Assembly (NCBI GenBank): GCA_021323265.1
Contig: JAJTCO010000006.1
Coordinates: 1-64,000 of the forward strand
Direction of reading: 5' to 3'
Source: Pseudoduganella sp.
GTDB taxonomy: Bacteria; Pseudomonadota; Gammaproteobacteria; Burkholderiales; Burkholderiaceae_D
DNA: 64,000 nucleotides
Part shown: positions 28,883 through 37,027 of the stretch, piece after piece
Numbering within the stretch: position 1 is the first letter of the stretch
Layout of the letters: each line of letters starts with the position of its first letter
Notes under the pieces: generated by a model
What the model was told of the DNA's origin: nothing
Databases searched by the model: none
What the model saw: the letters and a program-made list of their open reading frames with translations, nothing else
Made by a program: the position numbers and the translations under genes

Positions 28883-29122
28883 ATGGGAGGCTTCGTCACT
28901 CATTGGCCTTGGTACGCGTTGGCGGTCGCGTACTTTATGTGCGTCATGTATTTCGCGGTCGGGGCGATGTTCGACGGCGAGGAATGGTGGCGTCCGTTCG
29001 TGCTGCCGGTGGTCGTGCCCTGTTGGTGGGTGTACGAGAACCGTATCGGCCTCGGTGTCGCCCTGGTGATCATTGCGGCGTTGATCGGTGTGCCGGTTAT
29101 TTTGACAAAGGTGCTTTCATGA
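28883..29122 (+). CDS. Small inovirus membrane protein
   Basis: This 79-residue protein has three hydrophobic stretches (about 8-28, 38-50 and 56-76) and a Trp/Tyr-rich centre. It starts behind GGGGTAAGGA and overlaps the adsorption protein gene by 4 nt (ATGA). It lies where inoviruses encode minor coat or assembly proteins. No specific family was recognised. Confidence 0.65.
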   Translation: MGGFVTHWPWYALAVAYFMCVMYFAVGAMFDGEEWWRPFVLPVVVPCWWVYENRIGLGVALVIIAALIGVPVILTKVLS

Positions 29123-30564
29123 GGGCGCGCTTTGTAATTTTTCTGTTGATGCTCTCGCTGGCCTTTCGTGCCGATGCGCAGGCGCTTCCGGTCTTTACCG
29201 GCGCGGTGAACAAGGCGCTCGGTAAGGTTATCGAGAAGACAGCGATCCGGCGCGGGTTCGCCGCGAACGATCCTCGGATGCTGGCGACGTTTTCGGGTGT
29301 GTCCACGGTCGCTGCCGGGGTCGCCGCCGATGTGGCCGTGGCGGCTGCGACAGCTGCGTCAGCACCCGTCTGGCTATCCGTTGCAGCGGGACTAGGTGCT
29401 GCCGCCGTTGTTGGCGGCTTGGCTTACGGGATATACAAGATCTTCTTCGACGACTCGACCTCGGAGTCCAGGTTCGTGGTGAAGGGTGCTTCGGGCGGAG
29501 GCGTTCCCGGGCTTCCGTGGGTTCCTTCGGGTAACAATGTGTATGCGCAGTCCGGGCTGACGTTTGATGTTTCCCAGCACGTCACGAATTCCGACAAGGA
29601 CCGGGTTCCGAATGGGATGCTGTATTTCTTCGGCATTCAGGTTTTTTGCGATGATCCAATGCAGTGCATGACGCTCGCGGTTCAGGGGTGGACCAACTTG
29701 GGCGGCGGGACCGGTGCGAGATTCAAGGGCTGCGATCCTGAGACGGCTGTTGACGCTTACGGCAGCACTACGGTCACCTGCCACGCGATCCGTATCGGCT
29801 CGGGTGGCAATAGCCAGCCAGAAAGTCAGTGGATGGCGTCCGATCACGTGTTCTACATGGTCAATAATATTTTCAAGCAGGCTGTGACTATCAAGGGCAA
29901 GATCGGTGACATCGTGCCGCAGCTCTCCGCTACTGAAGTGGCGAAGCCTGCGGACGCATCGACAATCGCCACTCTGGCGAACAACCTTTGGCAGCAGGCT
30001 GCTTCCCAGCCGGGCTACCAGGGCTTACCCTATTCGCCCACCGATCCGGTAACGACTGAGGATGCGTCGGCAGTGCAGCAGACCGATCCGGCTTCCTGGC
30101 CGAGGAACTCCGATCTGGTTTCGCCGGTCGCACCGGCAGCCGGTCAGCCGGTCGTGGTCAACCCGGCCTACGACCCGGTAACGAATCCGAATCCTGGTAC
30201 GGACCCGAACACATCTCCGACTGGTACGCAGAATGTCAACGTGGTGAACACGCCTAACGTCAACGTCGCCAACCAGGTCAAGATTGAATGGGGTGCTGAT
30301 CCGGGCGTGGCGTCTCCGTCGCTTGAGTCCACGCCGACTGCACAGGCCATCTTGTTGCCGGTATTGAACCTGATGCCCAGCTTGCGCAGCTTCGTGGTTC
30401 CAGGTCACGCCTCGGAGTGCCCGAAGCCGAACTTCAACGTGTTCAACAAGGCCATCGTGATGGATACGCACTGCACACTGCTAGAGGGTGTGCGGCCAAC
30501 GTTGTATGCGGTCATGGCGTTTGCGTGGCTTATGCTCGGCGCGCTGATCGTGCTGCGGGCATAA
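29119..30564 (+). CDS. Minor coat/adsorption protein (pIII-like, TspB type)
   Basis: This 481-residue exported protein should cap the virion and bind the host receptor. It has a signal peptide (MRARFVIFLLMLSLAFRADA), an Ala-rich hydrophobic region (about 60-110), a Cys-containing globular domain and a Pro/Asn/Thr-rich linker with repeated NVNV units (about 355-395). A C-terminal transmembrane anchor follows (about 460-478). The domain order matches pIII, and the overall look matches TspB-related proteins of betaproteobacterial inoviruses. Codons upstream of 29119 are non-conserved. Confidence 0.75.
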   Translation: MRARFVIFLLMLSLAFRADAQALPVFTGAVNKALGKVIEKTAIRRGFAANDPRMLATFSGVSTVAAGVAADVAVAAATAASAPVWLSVAAGLGAAAVVGGLAYGIYKIFFDDSTSESRFVVKGASGGGVPGLPWVPSGNNVYAQSGLTFDVSQHVTNSDKDRVPNGMLYFFGIQVFCDDPMQCMTLAVQGWTNLGGGTGARFKGCDPETAVDAYGSTTVTCHAIRIGSGGNSQPESQWMASDHVFYMVNNIFKQAVTIKGKIGDIVPQLSATEVAKPADASTIATLANNLWQQAASQPGYQGLPYSPTDPVTTEDASAVQQTDPASWPRNSDLVSPVAPAAGQPVVVNPAYDPVTNPNPGTDPNTSPTGTQNVNVVNTPNVNVANQVKIEWGADPGVASPSLESTPTAQAILLPVLNLMPSLRSFVVPGHASECPKPNFNVFNKAIVMDTHCTLLEGVRPTLYAVMAFAWLMLGALIVLRA

Positions 30565-30574
30565 GGGGGGACGT

Positions 30575-30862
30575 ATGTGGACACTTTTGTTAGCTGCTGC
30601 GAACACCATCCTTGGGTTCGTTTTCCGGTCGGTGATCGTCAAGTTCGTGGTCTTCTTCGCGTTGTTCTTTGTCACGACGGAGTTCATATCGCTGCTCACG
30701 CCTCTGCTGCCGGACGCTTCCGGTATTTCCGGGGCGCTCGGGGGCATCCCGGCCAGCGTCTGGTACTTCATGGATTTGTTCAACGTCTCGGCGGGGCTGC
30801 CAATCCTGCTATCGGCATGGGTGACGCGCTTCATCATCCGCCGTATTCCTGTGATCGGATAA
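30575..30862 (+). CDS. DUF2523-family inovirus protein (pVI-like)
   Basis: This 95-residue protein has several hydrophobic segments and a Pro/Gly-rich middle (LLPDASGISGALGGIPASVWY). The pattern and position, directly between the adsorption protein and Zot, fit DUF2523, the usual counterpart of M13 pVI at the virion tip. A GGGGGGA ribosome site precedes the ATG. Confidence 0.75.
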   Translation: MWTLLLAAANTILGFVFRSVIVKFVVFFALFFVTTEFISLLTPLLPDASGISGALGGIPASVWYFMDLFNVSAGLPILLSAWVTRFIIRRIPVIG

Positions 30863-30865
30863 AAG

Positions 30866-31144
30866 ATGAGTCCTTACCGTCATGAATGGGCTTCGGAGCT
30901 GTTCGACTGGATGCTCCTCGATCCAGAAACCGTCGCGCTTTTGATGGCCGCTGGCTGCGTTCTCGGCTGCGCCGTTGTCATGTGGGAGTTGGCGTTCTAT
31001 GTCCAGCATCGTGCGCGCTGGATGCAGGTCCGCACATTGGCGGGCCGTCGTCGCCTTCGTCAGCAGCGCGATCGCGATCGAGCTTTTATCGTCTACGCGC
31101 TGCGGCGTCGTTTGGCGCGTTTGGAGGTCCGCGATGCCGATTAA
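30866..31144 (+). CDS. Small phage protein of unknown function
   Basis: This 92-residue protein has one hydrophobic helix (about 24-46) and a long Arg-rich C-terminal half, so a membrane-anchored cytoplasmic tail is likely. It starts 3 nt after the DUF2523 stop and overlaps the Zot start by 11 nt. It may take part in assembly beside Zot, but the sequence gives no direct evidence. Confidence 0.6.
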   Translation: MSPYRHEWASELFDWMLLDPETVALLMAAGCVLGCAVVMWELAFYVQHRARWMQVRTLAGRRRLRQQRDRDRAFIVYALRRRLARLEVRDAD

Positions 31145-32270
31145 CGTGTATACCGGCTTGATGCGATCGGGGAAAAGCTACGAGGTAGTGTCGGAGGTTA
31201 TCGTGCCCGCGATTCGGGCCGGGCGGCGTGTCGTCACCAATGTAGACGGTATTTCGCAGGAGAAGATACATGAATATCTGAGAGCGAAGTACCCGGACGA
31301 CGATCACTCGAAGTATGGCACGGTGGTGCATGTAACGAACGCGCAAGTGTTCCTCGATGAATTCTTCCCGTACTACGACGACGCCAAGGACGCGCACACG
31401 GACACGGTGGTGCAGCCTGGCGATCTGGTCGCCATCGATGAGGCTTGGCGCTTCTGGGGCGACAAGATGAAGATCAAGAAGAATCACCAGTCTTTCTTCT
31501 TGGAGCATGGTCACTTCACGCACCCCGAAACGCTGGTGGCCTGTGATCTGGTCTTAATGATCCAGGACATGGGCACCTTGAACCGCTTCCTGAAAAACGT
31601 GGTGGCGTTCAGCTTCCGCACGCACAAGAAGGTGGCGCTCGGCATGAACAACACCTACAGCCTGAACATGTGGGAAGGTAACAAGATGGTCAAAGCGAAC
31701 CAGATCGGTAACTGGACGCGGACCTATCGAAAGGAAATCTTCCCGCTGTATTCCAGCTTCAAAGGCGGCGCGCAGGGCGTTCTGGTGAACGCGGACAAGC
31801 GGCAGAACATTCTGACGAACAAGAAGCTGTGGGGGCTGTTGGCACTTCTGATCGTCGGCGGCGGTGTCTGCTTCTATAACGCATGGAAGTTTTTCCACCC
31901 TGCGGAAGCCATAAGACCGGGCAAGGGCGCTGCAGGGGCTCAGGCGGCGCAAACAAAGGCTGGTTTGGGCGTTCCAATGTCCAACCAGCCAAGGTCTATA
32001 GCGCCCGTTTTCAGCGACATGTGGCGCGTGACGGGTGCTTACTTCGCTTTCGGACGGGAATGGGTCGTGTTGACTAATGCGGCCGGCGCCGTGCGCCTTG
32101 AGTCGCCTTCGAACTTCAGCAATGCCGGACTCGCCCAGGTGGGCAATGTGGATGGCGCTAAGGTCACGAGCTGGTCTGGCGCTGCACCGAAGGGGATGCT
32201 TGCGGGCGGCTCGTCTCAGCCGGCGCTTGTCGCGCACGGTTTCGGTCCTACAGTCGAGGAAAAAAAATGA
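31134..32270 (+). CDS. zot: Zonular occludens toxin-like assembly ATPase (pI)
   Basis: This 378-residue inner-membrane ATPase drives filamentous phage assembly. Walker A is GLMRSGKS (8-15) and Walker B is VAIDEAW (Asp102, Glu103). One transmembrane helix near 227-245 separates the cytoplasmic ATPase from a periplasmic tail that meets the secretin. The ATG at 31134 has GGAGG upstream and gives the usual N-terminus MPINVYTG. Its stop overlaps the secretin start by 4 nt. Confidence 0.92.
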   Translation: MPINVYTGLMRSGKSYEVVSEVIVPAIRAGRRVVTNVDGISQEKIHEYLRAKYPDDDHSKYGTVVHVTNAQVFLDEFFPYYDDAKDAHTDTVVQPGDLVAIDEAWRFWGDKMKIKKNHQSFFLEHGHFTHPETLVACDLVLMIQDMGTLNRFLKNVVAFSFRTHKKVALGMNNTYSLNMWEGNKMVKANQIGNWTRTYRKEIFPLYSSFKGGAQGVLVNADKRQNILTNKKLWGLLALLIVGGGVCFYNAWKFFHPAEAIRPGKGAAGAQAAQTKAGLGVPMSNQPRSIAPVFSDMWRVTGAYFAFGREWVVLTNAAGAVRLESPSNFSNAGLAQVGNVDGAKVTSWSGAAPKGMLAGGSSQPALVAHGFGPTVEEKK

Positions 32271-33517
32271 AGAAATGGTTTGTTGCGGTCGCCCTGTGCG
32301 CTGCTTTTTCCGTCCATGCGGGTGAGCGGGCCGCTGTTGGCTCGGCCCCGGCTCGGTTCGATTTCCGTGGCATCCACGTTGCGCAGGTGGTGCAGCTTAT
32401 CTACGCGGAGGCGCTGCGCGATGCGTATGTGATCGACCCGGACGTGCTCACCGATCAGCGCTCGGTGTCCTTCCGGTATGACGGCACGGGCGGCGATTTG
32501 CGCGCCTTTATCCGTGCCTTCTTCGACTCGCTCGGGCTTGATATCGTACGGCGCAATGGCGTTGACTTCGTGGCACGTAAGCAGGCCAAGGCCGAACAGG
32601 TCGAGGAAAAGGATGTTTTTGCTTATCGGCCTAAGCACCGCGGCGGCTCGTATCTTGTCGATCTGTTGTCGCCATTGTTCAAGGGTGAGTTCACCGCTCG
32701 CCGTGCCGTTCATGCGCCGGCCGGTGACAAGTCACCACAGATCGCCGTTCCCGCAGGATCTGCCGCTGCGAGTATCGACCGTCAGAGTGACATGCTTGTC
32801 TTTTCTGGCGCTCCCTCCGAGGTGACGATGCTGAAAAAAATGCTTGCTCAAGTCGATACTGCGGTTGGCGATGTCGTCGTGCGTGGCGTGCTATACGAGG
32901 TACAGACTACGATCAGCGAAGGTTCTGCCCTTAACCTGGCACTTCATTTATTAGGCGGCAAGCTCGGCCTGTCGCTGGGTTCTACTGTAGCTGCGAACAG
33001 TAATCACATCAGCCTTAAGAACACCACGATTGACGCGGTGCTGACGTCGCTGTCTTCGGATAGTCGTTTTACTGTGAAATCTGCACCGACACTTCGTGTG
33101 CAGTCTGGGCAGAGCGGTCGATTCACTGTTGGTGAGGACGTTCCCGTTCTTGGTGCGGTGTCTTATCCGTCTGCGGGTGCTGCGGTTCAATCAGTGGAAT
33201 ATCGGTCTAGTGGGCTCATCTTTGAGCTGTTCCCCATCGTGCACGAGGACGTCGTCGATTTGCAAGTTCTTCAGCAGAAGTCCAGTTTTGTCAGCACGAC
33301 TACTGGCGTGAACAATTCACCCACGCTCATTAAGCGCGAGCTGAAAACATCTCTCTCGGTGGGCAATGGGGAGTTGGTGGTGATCGGCGGATTAACTGAA
33401 GATAAGGACTCAACTGCAGGTACAGGCCTCGGCTGGTTTCCGGGACTTAACCTTGGGAAGACGAGAGACAAGAACAATACTGAAGTAATTCTCATTCTTC
33501 ACCTTACTAAGGTTTAA
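32267..33517 (+). CDS. Phage-type secretin (pIV-like)
   Basis: This 416-residue outer-membrane secretin is the exit pore for the filament. It has a signal peptide (MKKWFVAVALCAAFSVHAG), N-domain segments (about 30-150) and a C-terminal secretin domain with VPVLGAVSYPSAGAAVQSVEY, then GNGELVVIGGLTEDKDS near the end. It is coupled to zot by an ATGA overlap, as expected for interacting partners. It is the last gene of the core phage operon. Confidence 0.9.
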   Translation: MKKWFVAVALCAAFSVHAGERAAVGSAPARFDFRGIHVAQVVQLIYAEALRDAYVIDPDVLTDQRSVSFRYDGTGGDLRAFIRAFFDSLGLDIVRRNGVDFVARKQAKAEQVEEKDVFAYRPKHRGGSYLVDLLSPLFKGEFTARRAVHAPAGDKSPQIAVPAGSAAASIDRQSDMLVFSGAPSEVTMLKKMLAQVDTAVGDVVVRGVLYEVQTTISEGSALNLALHLLGGKLGLSLGSTVAANSNHISLKNTTIDAVLTSLSSDSRFTVKSAPTLRVQSGQSGRFTVGEDVPVLGAVSYPSAGAAVQSVEYRSSGLIFELFPIVHEDVVDLQVLQQKSSFVSTTTGVNNSPTLIKRELKTSLSVGNGELVVIGGLTEDKDSTAGTGLGWFPGLNLGKTRDKNNTEVILILHLTKV

Positions 33518-33598
33518 TTCAGAAGTCCATTTCGCGTTGAAGACATTAGCGCGGCAAGTTTCTGCCTACGTTTATGCGTTCTGATTCCAGCGCGCCGC

Positions 33599-33671
33599 GG
33601 AATTTCTGACGTCAGAAGAATTTTAAGTTGGAGCTTGGCTGTGCCCTCCAAATTCGGACGTCAGAAATTCC
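33599..33671. other. Large nested stem-loop after the secretin gene
   Basis: A perfect 15-bp inverted repeat (GGAATTTCTGACGTC at 33599-33613 and its complement at 33657-33671) encloses an inner TTGGAG/CTCCAA stem. The left arm also contains a 14-bp perfect palindrome, TTCTGACGTCAGAA (33604-33617). It lies 82 nt after the secretin stop. In M13 the same position holds the intergenic region with packaging signal and origins. Apart from this, the 33518-33905 gap shows only a doubtful 60-codon plus-strand frame (33732-33914). Confidence 0.6.
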
Positions 33672-33905
33672 CGTCGGGTAGGTAGCATCTGGCCCCGCCA
33701 GGCGTTCTAGCTCTCCACAGTTGACTGTCCTATGCACCAGCAGTATATTCCGGCTTCACCTATGTGCGAACGTCCCACACTAGGCAATTGGAGCCAAAAT
33801 GTCGTGTTCGCCGATAGGTACTCTATTACGTTGCGCCTGGCCTCAGTCGACACGCGCGCGACGCTAATCGAAGTGTCCGTCGCATCGGGGGATGCCAGTA
33901 ATGGC

Positions 33906-34448
33906 TTATGGTAAGCCGGTACGAGCAGGGCGCCGTGGTGTGCTGAGGGCATCAACAAGAAGACGCTGACTTATCATCGCGGCGGTTAACGTGAATCGTG
34001 TTCGAGGGTCGGCCAATTGAATTTCGGCGAACATTCCTTTGTAAATTCCGTTATGCTGGAAGAGGGCCTCGGCGTACGAAAGCTTCTGGCATCTGGCTGA
34101 AACATCGGGGTCTGAAAAGGATTGAAGCAAATGGTGATGAGCGCAATGATTTCGTAACTCTGCCAAAGTCAACAAATCTTGATAGATGATTTTCGAGATC
34201 ATGCCCAACACGTAACAGGCGTCGGACCGGGCCGAAAAAGTTCCGAGTGCTCCCCTACGCGGGTCGAGGAAATTTTTTGAGGTGGAACCTTCAATTAAAA
34301 ATTTCTCCAGCATAGCACCGAGGCACGCGTCGAGATATGAGACCCCAATGATGATTGCTGAATGGTCGGGCTCATCATTTAGCACATCATAAAATCGCTG
34401 GCTATCTTCGGACAGTGTTTCAGCTGGCATAAGGTTTAGTCTGGACAT
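33906..34448 (-). CDS. HEPN/MltR-like protein carried by the prophage
   Basis: This 180-residue protein fits the MltR-like pattern: SDHSAIIIGVSYLDACLGAML, then GALGTFSARSDACYVLGMIS, then LAELRNHCAHH and SFSDPDV. The Arg99-x4-His104 pair in RNHCAH matches the HEPN RNase motif. HEPN proteins often act in toxin or defence systems, while MltR itself is a regulator. The ATG at 34448 is chosen for its GGAAG site; a TTG lies 39 nt upstream. It stands next to a Doc-type gene. Confidence 0.6.
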   Translation of the reverse strand: MSRLNLMPAETLSEDSQRFYDVLNDEPDHSAIIIGVSYLDACLGAMLEKFLIEGSTSKNFLDPRRGALGTFSARSDACYVLGMISKIIYQDLLTLAELRNHCAHHHLLQSFSDPDVSARCQKLSYAEALFQHNGIYKGMFAEIQLADPRTRFTLTAAMISQRLLVDALSTPRRPARTGLP

Positions 34449-34587
34449 TTTTCTTCCACTTGTCTTTGCTTGACGATCGAGAGCCAAGAATCGTAAGAGC
34501 GCCTGCTCGGAGACTTAACCTGCGAGGATGACATCAAGCGCCAGGCTTTGCACTCTCTCAGTACGCGTCAAATGTGGATCGCGGTGC

Positions 34588-35337
34588 TCACAGATCTGCA
34601 AGCCTTCGCATGAGGTCTCGATACTCGTTAACAAAACGATCGACAGTTTGCTCTAGGTTATAGAATGCTGCGGAATCAATTCCTTGTGCCTCATCTAAGC
34701 GCAAAGCGCGGCGAATTTCCTTCACCCTGCCAACAGGAACTTCAAATTGTGCACGTGGATAGCCTACCCTTACCATCCACATTTCCCGATGGATCTTGAT
34801 GTAATTCCTGTCCGGTTTGTCGAAAGAGCAACCAAGTTCTTCGAGCTGTTGCCGTAGTTCCTTGAACGGCATTTTGGTATCTCCGTACTTCTTTGCACGA
34901 ATTCTGCATTTAAGCCATGCCGCGATAGCTTGAGCTTCCGAATCGGCGGATCGGGCCGTGCCATCTGGTAGAGCTATTTCATGTGCAGCGACCGAGCGAG
35001 CAAATTCGTACAGATCCTCTTCCGTAGTGTTTAGTAGGTAGTAGCGATTCTTTTCGATCAGTGAGAGCATCGCCATGAGAGCCGTTCGCTTGTTTCCGTT
35101 CTCAAATGCATGGCCCATGGCTATGCCGTAGAACAAATTCGCCGCCACGGCTTCAATAGTTGTGTATTTGTACACGCCTCCTGCTGACGTGTATTGACGA
35201 TATACCGCCGAGCCAAGTTTGGTGCTATCGATAGCATCGGTTTGTCCAAACGCATCTTGGGTGGCTATCTGAAGGAGAGCCATTCTGCGTCGAATAACGA
35301 TGACCTCCTCCTCGGATAATCGATTGATTTCTGCCAT
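34588..35337 (-). CDS. Fic/Doc-family protein with an extra C-terminal domain
   Basis: This is a 249-residue protein from the ATG at 35337 (AGGAAG upstream). The Fic core carries HAFENGNKR (His76-Arg84). Lys in place of the usual Gly before Arg is the Doc signature; Doc phosphorylates elongation factor Tu. After about residue 145 an extra ~100-residue domain begins (FKELRQQLEELGCSFDKPDR), which resembles HicA-like or small nucleic-acid-binding folds, a weak impression only. It may be a toxin with a built-in control domain. It is divergent from the DNA-binding/Doc pair. Confidence 0.7.
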   Translation of the reverse strand: MAEINRLSEEEVIVIRRRMALLQIATQDAFGQTDAIDSTKLGSAVYRQYTSAGGVYKYTTIEAVAANLFYGIAMGHAFENGNKRTALMAMLSLIEKNRYYLLNTTEEDLYEFARSVAAHEIALPDGTARSADSEAQAIAAWLKCRIRAKKYGDTKMPFKELRQQLEELGCSFDKPDRNYIKIHREMWMVRVGYPRAQFEVPVGRVKEIRRALRLDEAQGIDSAAFYNLEQTVDRFVNEYRDLMRRLADL

Positions 35338-35550
35338 GGTACTTCCTGGGATTCTTTCGGTTAGCGACGTCGCGCCGAAACAACTCGTCCGGATTTCCAT
35401 GCGGAAAGCAAGCGGAAGAATGTCGCGGTTGCGTTTCTAAGAAGTGTATAGCCTTGCTGCGCAGCATCGCAACCATTTGTCTTTACATGCTAGCCCTTTC
35501 CTTGTTTGGTGGGTACTATCAAGGTTTCAGAGCAAAAATCCGAGCTAGAA

Positions 35551-36561
35551 ATGGCACATGACTTAACAGCTTCCCAGCGGGATCGACAGAACGTACTGAA
35601 CAACAAGTTCGCATTGCAGAAGATTCAAGACCACTTGGATCTAGGTGGGATCACTTACGGTGGCGAGGAAATATTTACTAAAAATCAACTGGTGTCGCTG
35701 TTTGGGGTTAGTGAAAGTACTATCGAGAAATACATTGCTGCCTTTGGTGACGAGCTCAAGAACAATGGATACATAGTTTTAAAAGGAAAAAAACTCAAGG
35801 ATTTCAAGGACTTACTGGAGGGTACCGTAACAAGTTACGGTACCTTGTCACAGTTAGGAGTCTTTACATTTCGTGCAACTCTCAACTTAGCAATGTTGCT
35901 AACTGAAAGTGAGGCGGCAAGGCTCATGCGTGGCAGGATCTTAGACATCGTGATTGATGTCATGGCGGAGCGAGCAGGCGGTCACACGAAGTACATCAAC
36001 CAACGTGATCGAGAGTATCTGCCGGCTGCATATCAGGAGTTCAATTACCGCAAGGTTTTCACAGATGCCTTGTCTGGTTATTTGGAAATGGGCCCAATGA
36101 AATTTGGGGTCTATACCAATAAGATTTATCAGCTGGTTTTTAAAGAAAATGCCACCGAATACAAAAAAATCCTTAAGCTTGCCACGGGGGATAACTTACG
36201 AGATACCTTGTATGCAGAAGTACTGACAGCAATTGCCAGTATCGAGAATGGCCTCGCTTGTGAAATGAAATCTAAATTCGACTCGCTTGGTAGGAAGTTG
36301 AAACCCGAAGAAGTAGATCAACTATTGGCATTGGCGGAGAATAACCCGTACCTTAGGCCTATTATCGAAGATGCCCGCACTAAAATGGCGAGCCGTGACA
36401 AAGGTTTTCGGGATGCCTTGCATGAGAAACTAGAAGCTTACATTCAGACTGTGCCTGAGGGAGATTTCGAGCGATTTCTAGGCGAGGCCAGTACATCACT
36501 TGAAAAGCAGTTTGCTGATCCGGAAACGCTTGAAGTATTTAAGCGTTTGAAAGATCGCTAA
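35551..36561 (+). CDS. DNA-binding protein paired with a Doc toxin (RhuM-like)
   Basis: This is a 336-residue protein; in-frame TTG/GTG starts up to 35506 are possible, but the ATG at 35551 is preferred. A helix-turn-helix lies near residues 40-80 (FTKNQLVSLFGVSESTIEKY), followed by a long helical body. Proteins of this type commonly sit directly upstream of death-on-curing toxins, as here (1-nt gap). It probably neutralises the toxin and represses the pair. The gene is AT-rich compared with host DNA. Confidence 0.65.
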   Translation: MAHDLTASQRDRQNVLNNKFALQKIQDHLDLGGITYGGEEIFTKNQLVSLFGVSESTIEKYIAAFGDELKNNGYIVLKGKKLKDFKDLLEGTVTSYGTLSQLGVFTFRATLNLAMLLTESEAARLMRGRILDIVIDVMAERAGGHTKYINQRDREYLPAAYQEFNYRKVFTDALSGYLEMGPMKFGVYTNKIYQLVFKENATEYKKILKLATGDNLRDTLYAEVLTAIASIENGLACEMKSKFDSLGRKLKPEEVDQLLALAENNPYLRPIIEDARTKMASRDKGFRDALHEKLEAYIQTVPEGDFERFLGEASTSLEKQFADPETLEVFKRLKDR

Positions 36562-36562
36562 A

Positions 36563-37027
36563 ATGGCAGAGAAATACATCTATTTCGATGAGGCACACGC
36601 CGTTGCGGTACACGATTGGATTATCGAAAATTCTGGCGGACGGGCAGGAATAGTAAATGGGGGATTACTTAGCAGCCCCCTTCAAATGATGCAGTACGAT
36701 GAGTACTACCCAGAACTGGAAGATAAGGTTACGCATCTGTTTTTTTCGATAAATAAAAATCACGCATTTTGCGATGGAAACAAGCGATCCGGTATCGCGT
36801 TAAGTGCGTATTTCTTGCATTTAAATGGTTTTTCCCATGTTGTTAAACGATTCGTGATCGAAACTGAGAACGTTGCAGTTTGGGTAGCCGATAATGTAAT
36901 TAATCGAGAGATATTAAGGGAGATTATTTGTTCACTCTTGTACGAAGAAGACTATAGCGAAACCTTGAAACTGAAGATAATGTTGGCATTGGCACATGCC
37001 GCAGGCGACGACGAAGATCTAGCGTAA
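36563..37027 (+). CDS. Death-on-curing (Doc) family toxin
   Basis: This 154-residue protein carries the Fic/Doc core motif HAFCDGNKR (His67-Arg75). The N-terminal GGLLSSPLQMMQYDEYYP stretch is typical of Doc proteins. Doc toxins stop translation by modifying EF-Tu. It starts one base after the DNA-binding partner, so the two form a toxin-antitoxin-like unit. Its stop overlaps by 9 nt the end of the convergent integrase gene, placing it at the edge of the integration module. Confidence 0.8.
   Translation: MAEKYIYFDEAHAVAVHDWIIENSGGRAGIVNGGLLSSPLQMMQYDEYYPELEDKVTHLFFSINKNHAFCDGNKRSGIALSAYFLHLNGFSHVVKRFVIETENVAVWVADNVINREILREIICSLLYEEDYSETLKLKIMLALAHAAGDDEDLA

Noticed and set aside
29930-30350. 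Repeated NVNV/PNPGTDPN wording in the adsorption protein as a possible DNA repeat array
   Set aside because: The repeats are short, in frame and degenerate at DNA level. They fit a flexible protein linker and not a CRISPR or tandem DNA array.
33707-33958. Short minus- and plus-strand frames (83 and 60 codons) after the phage hairpin
   Set aside because: Neither has a ribosome site or recognisable motif, and each overlaps the end of the HEPN-like gene. I cannot support either as a gene.
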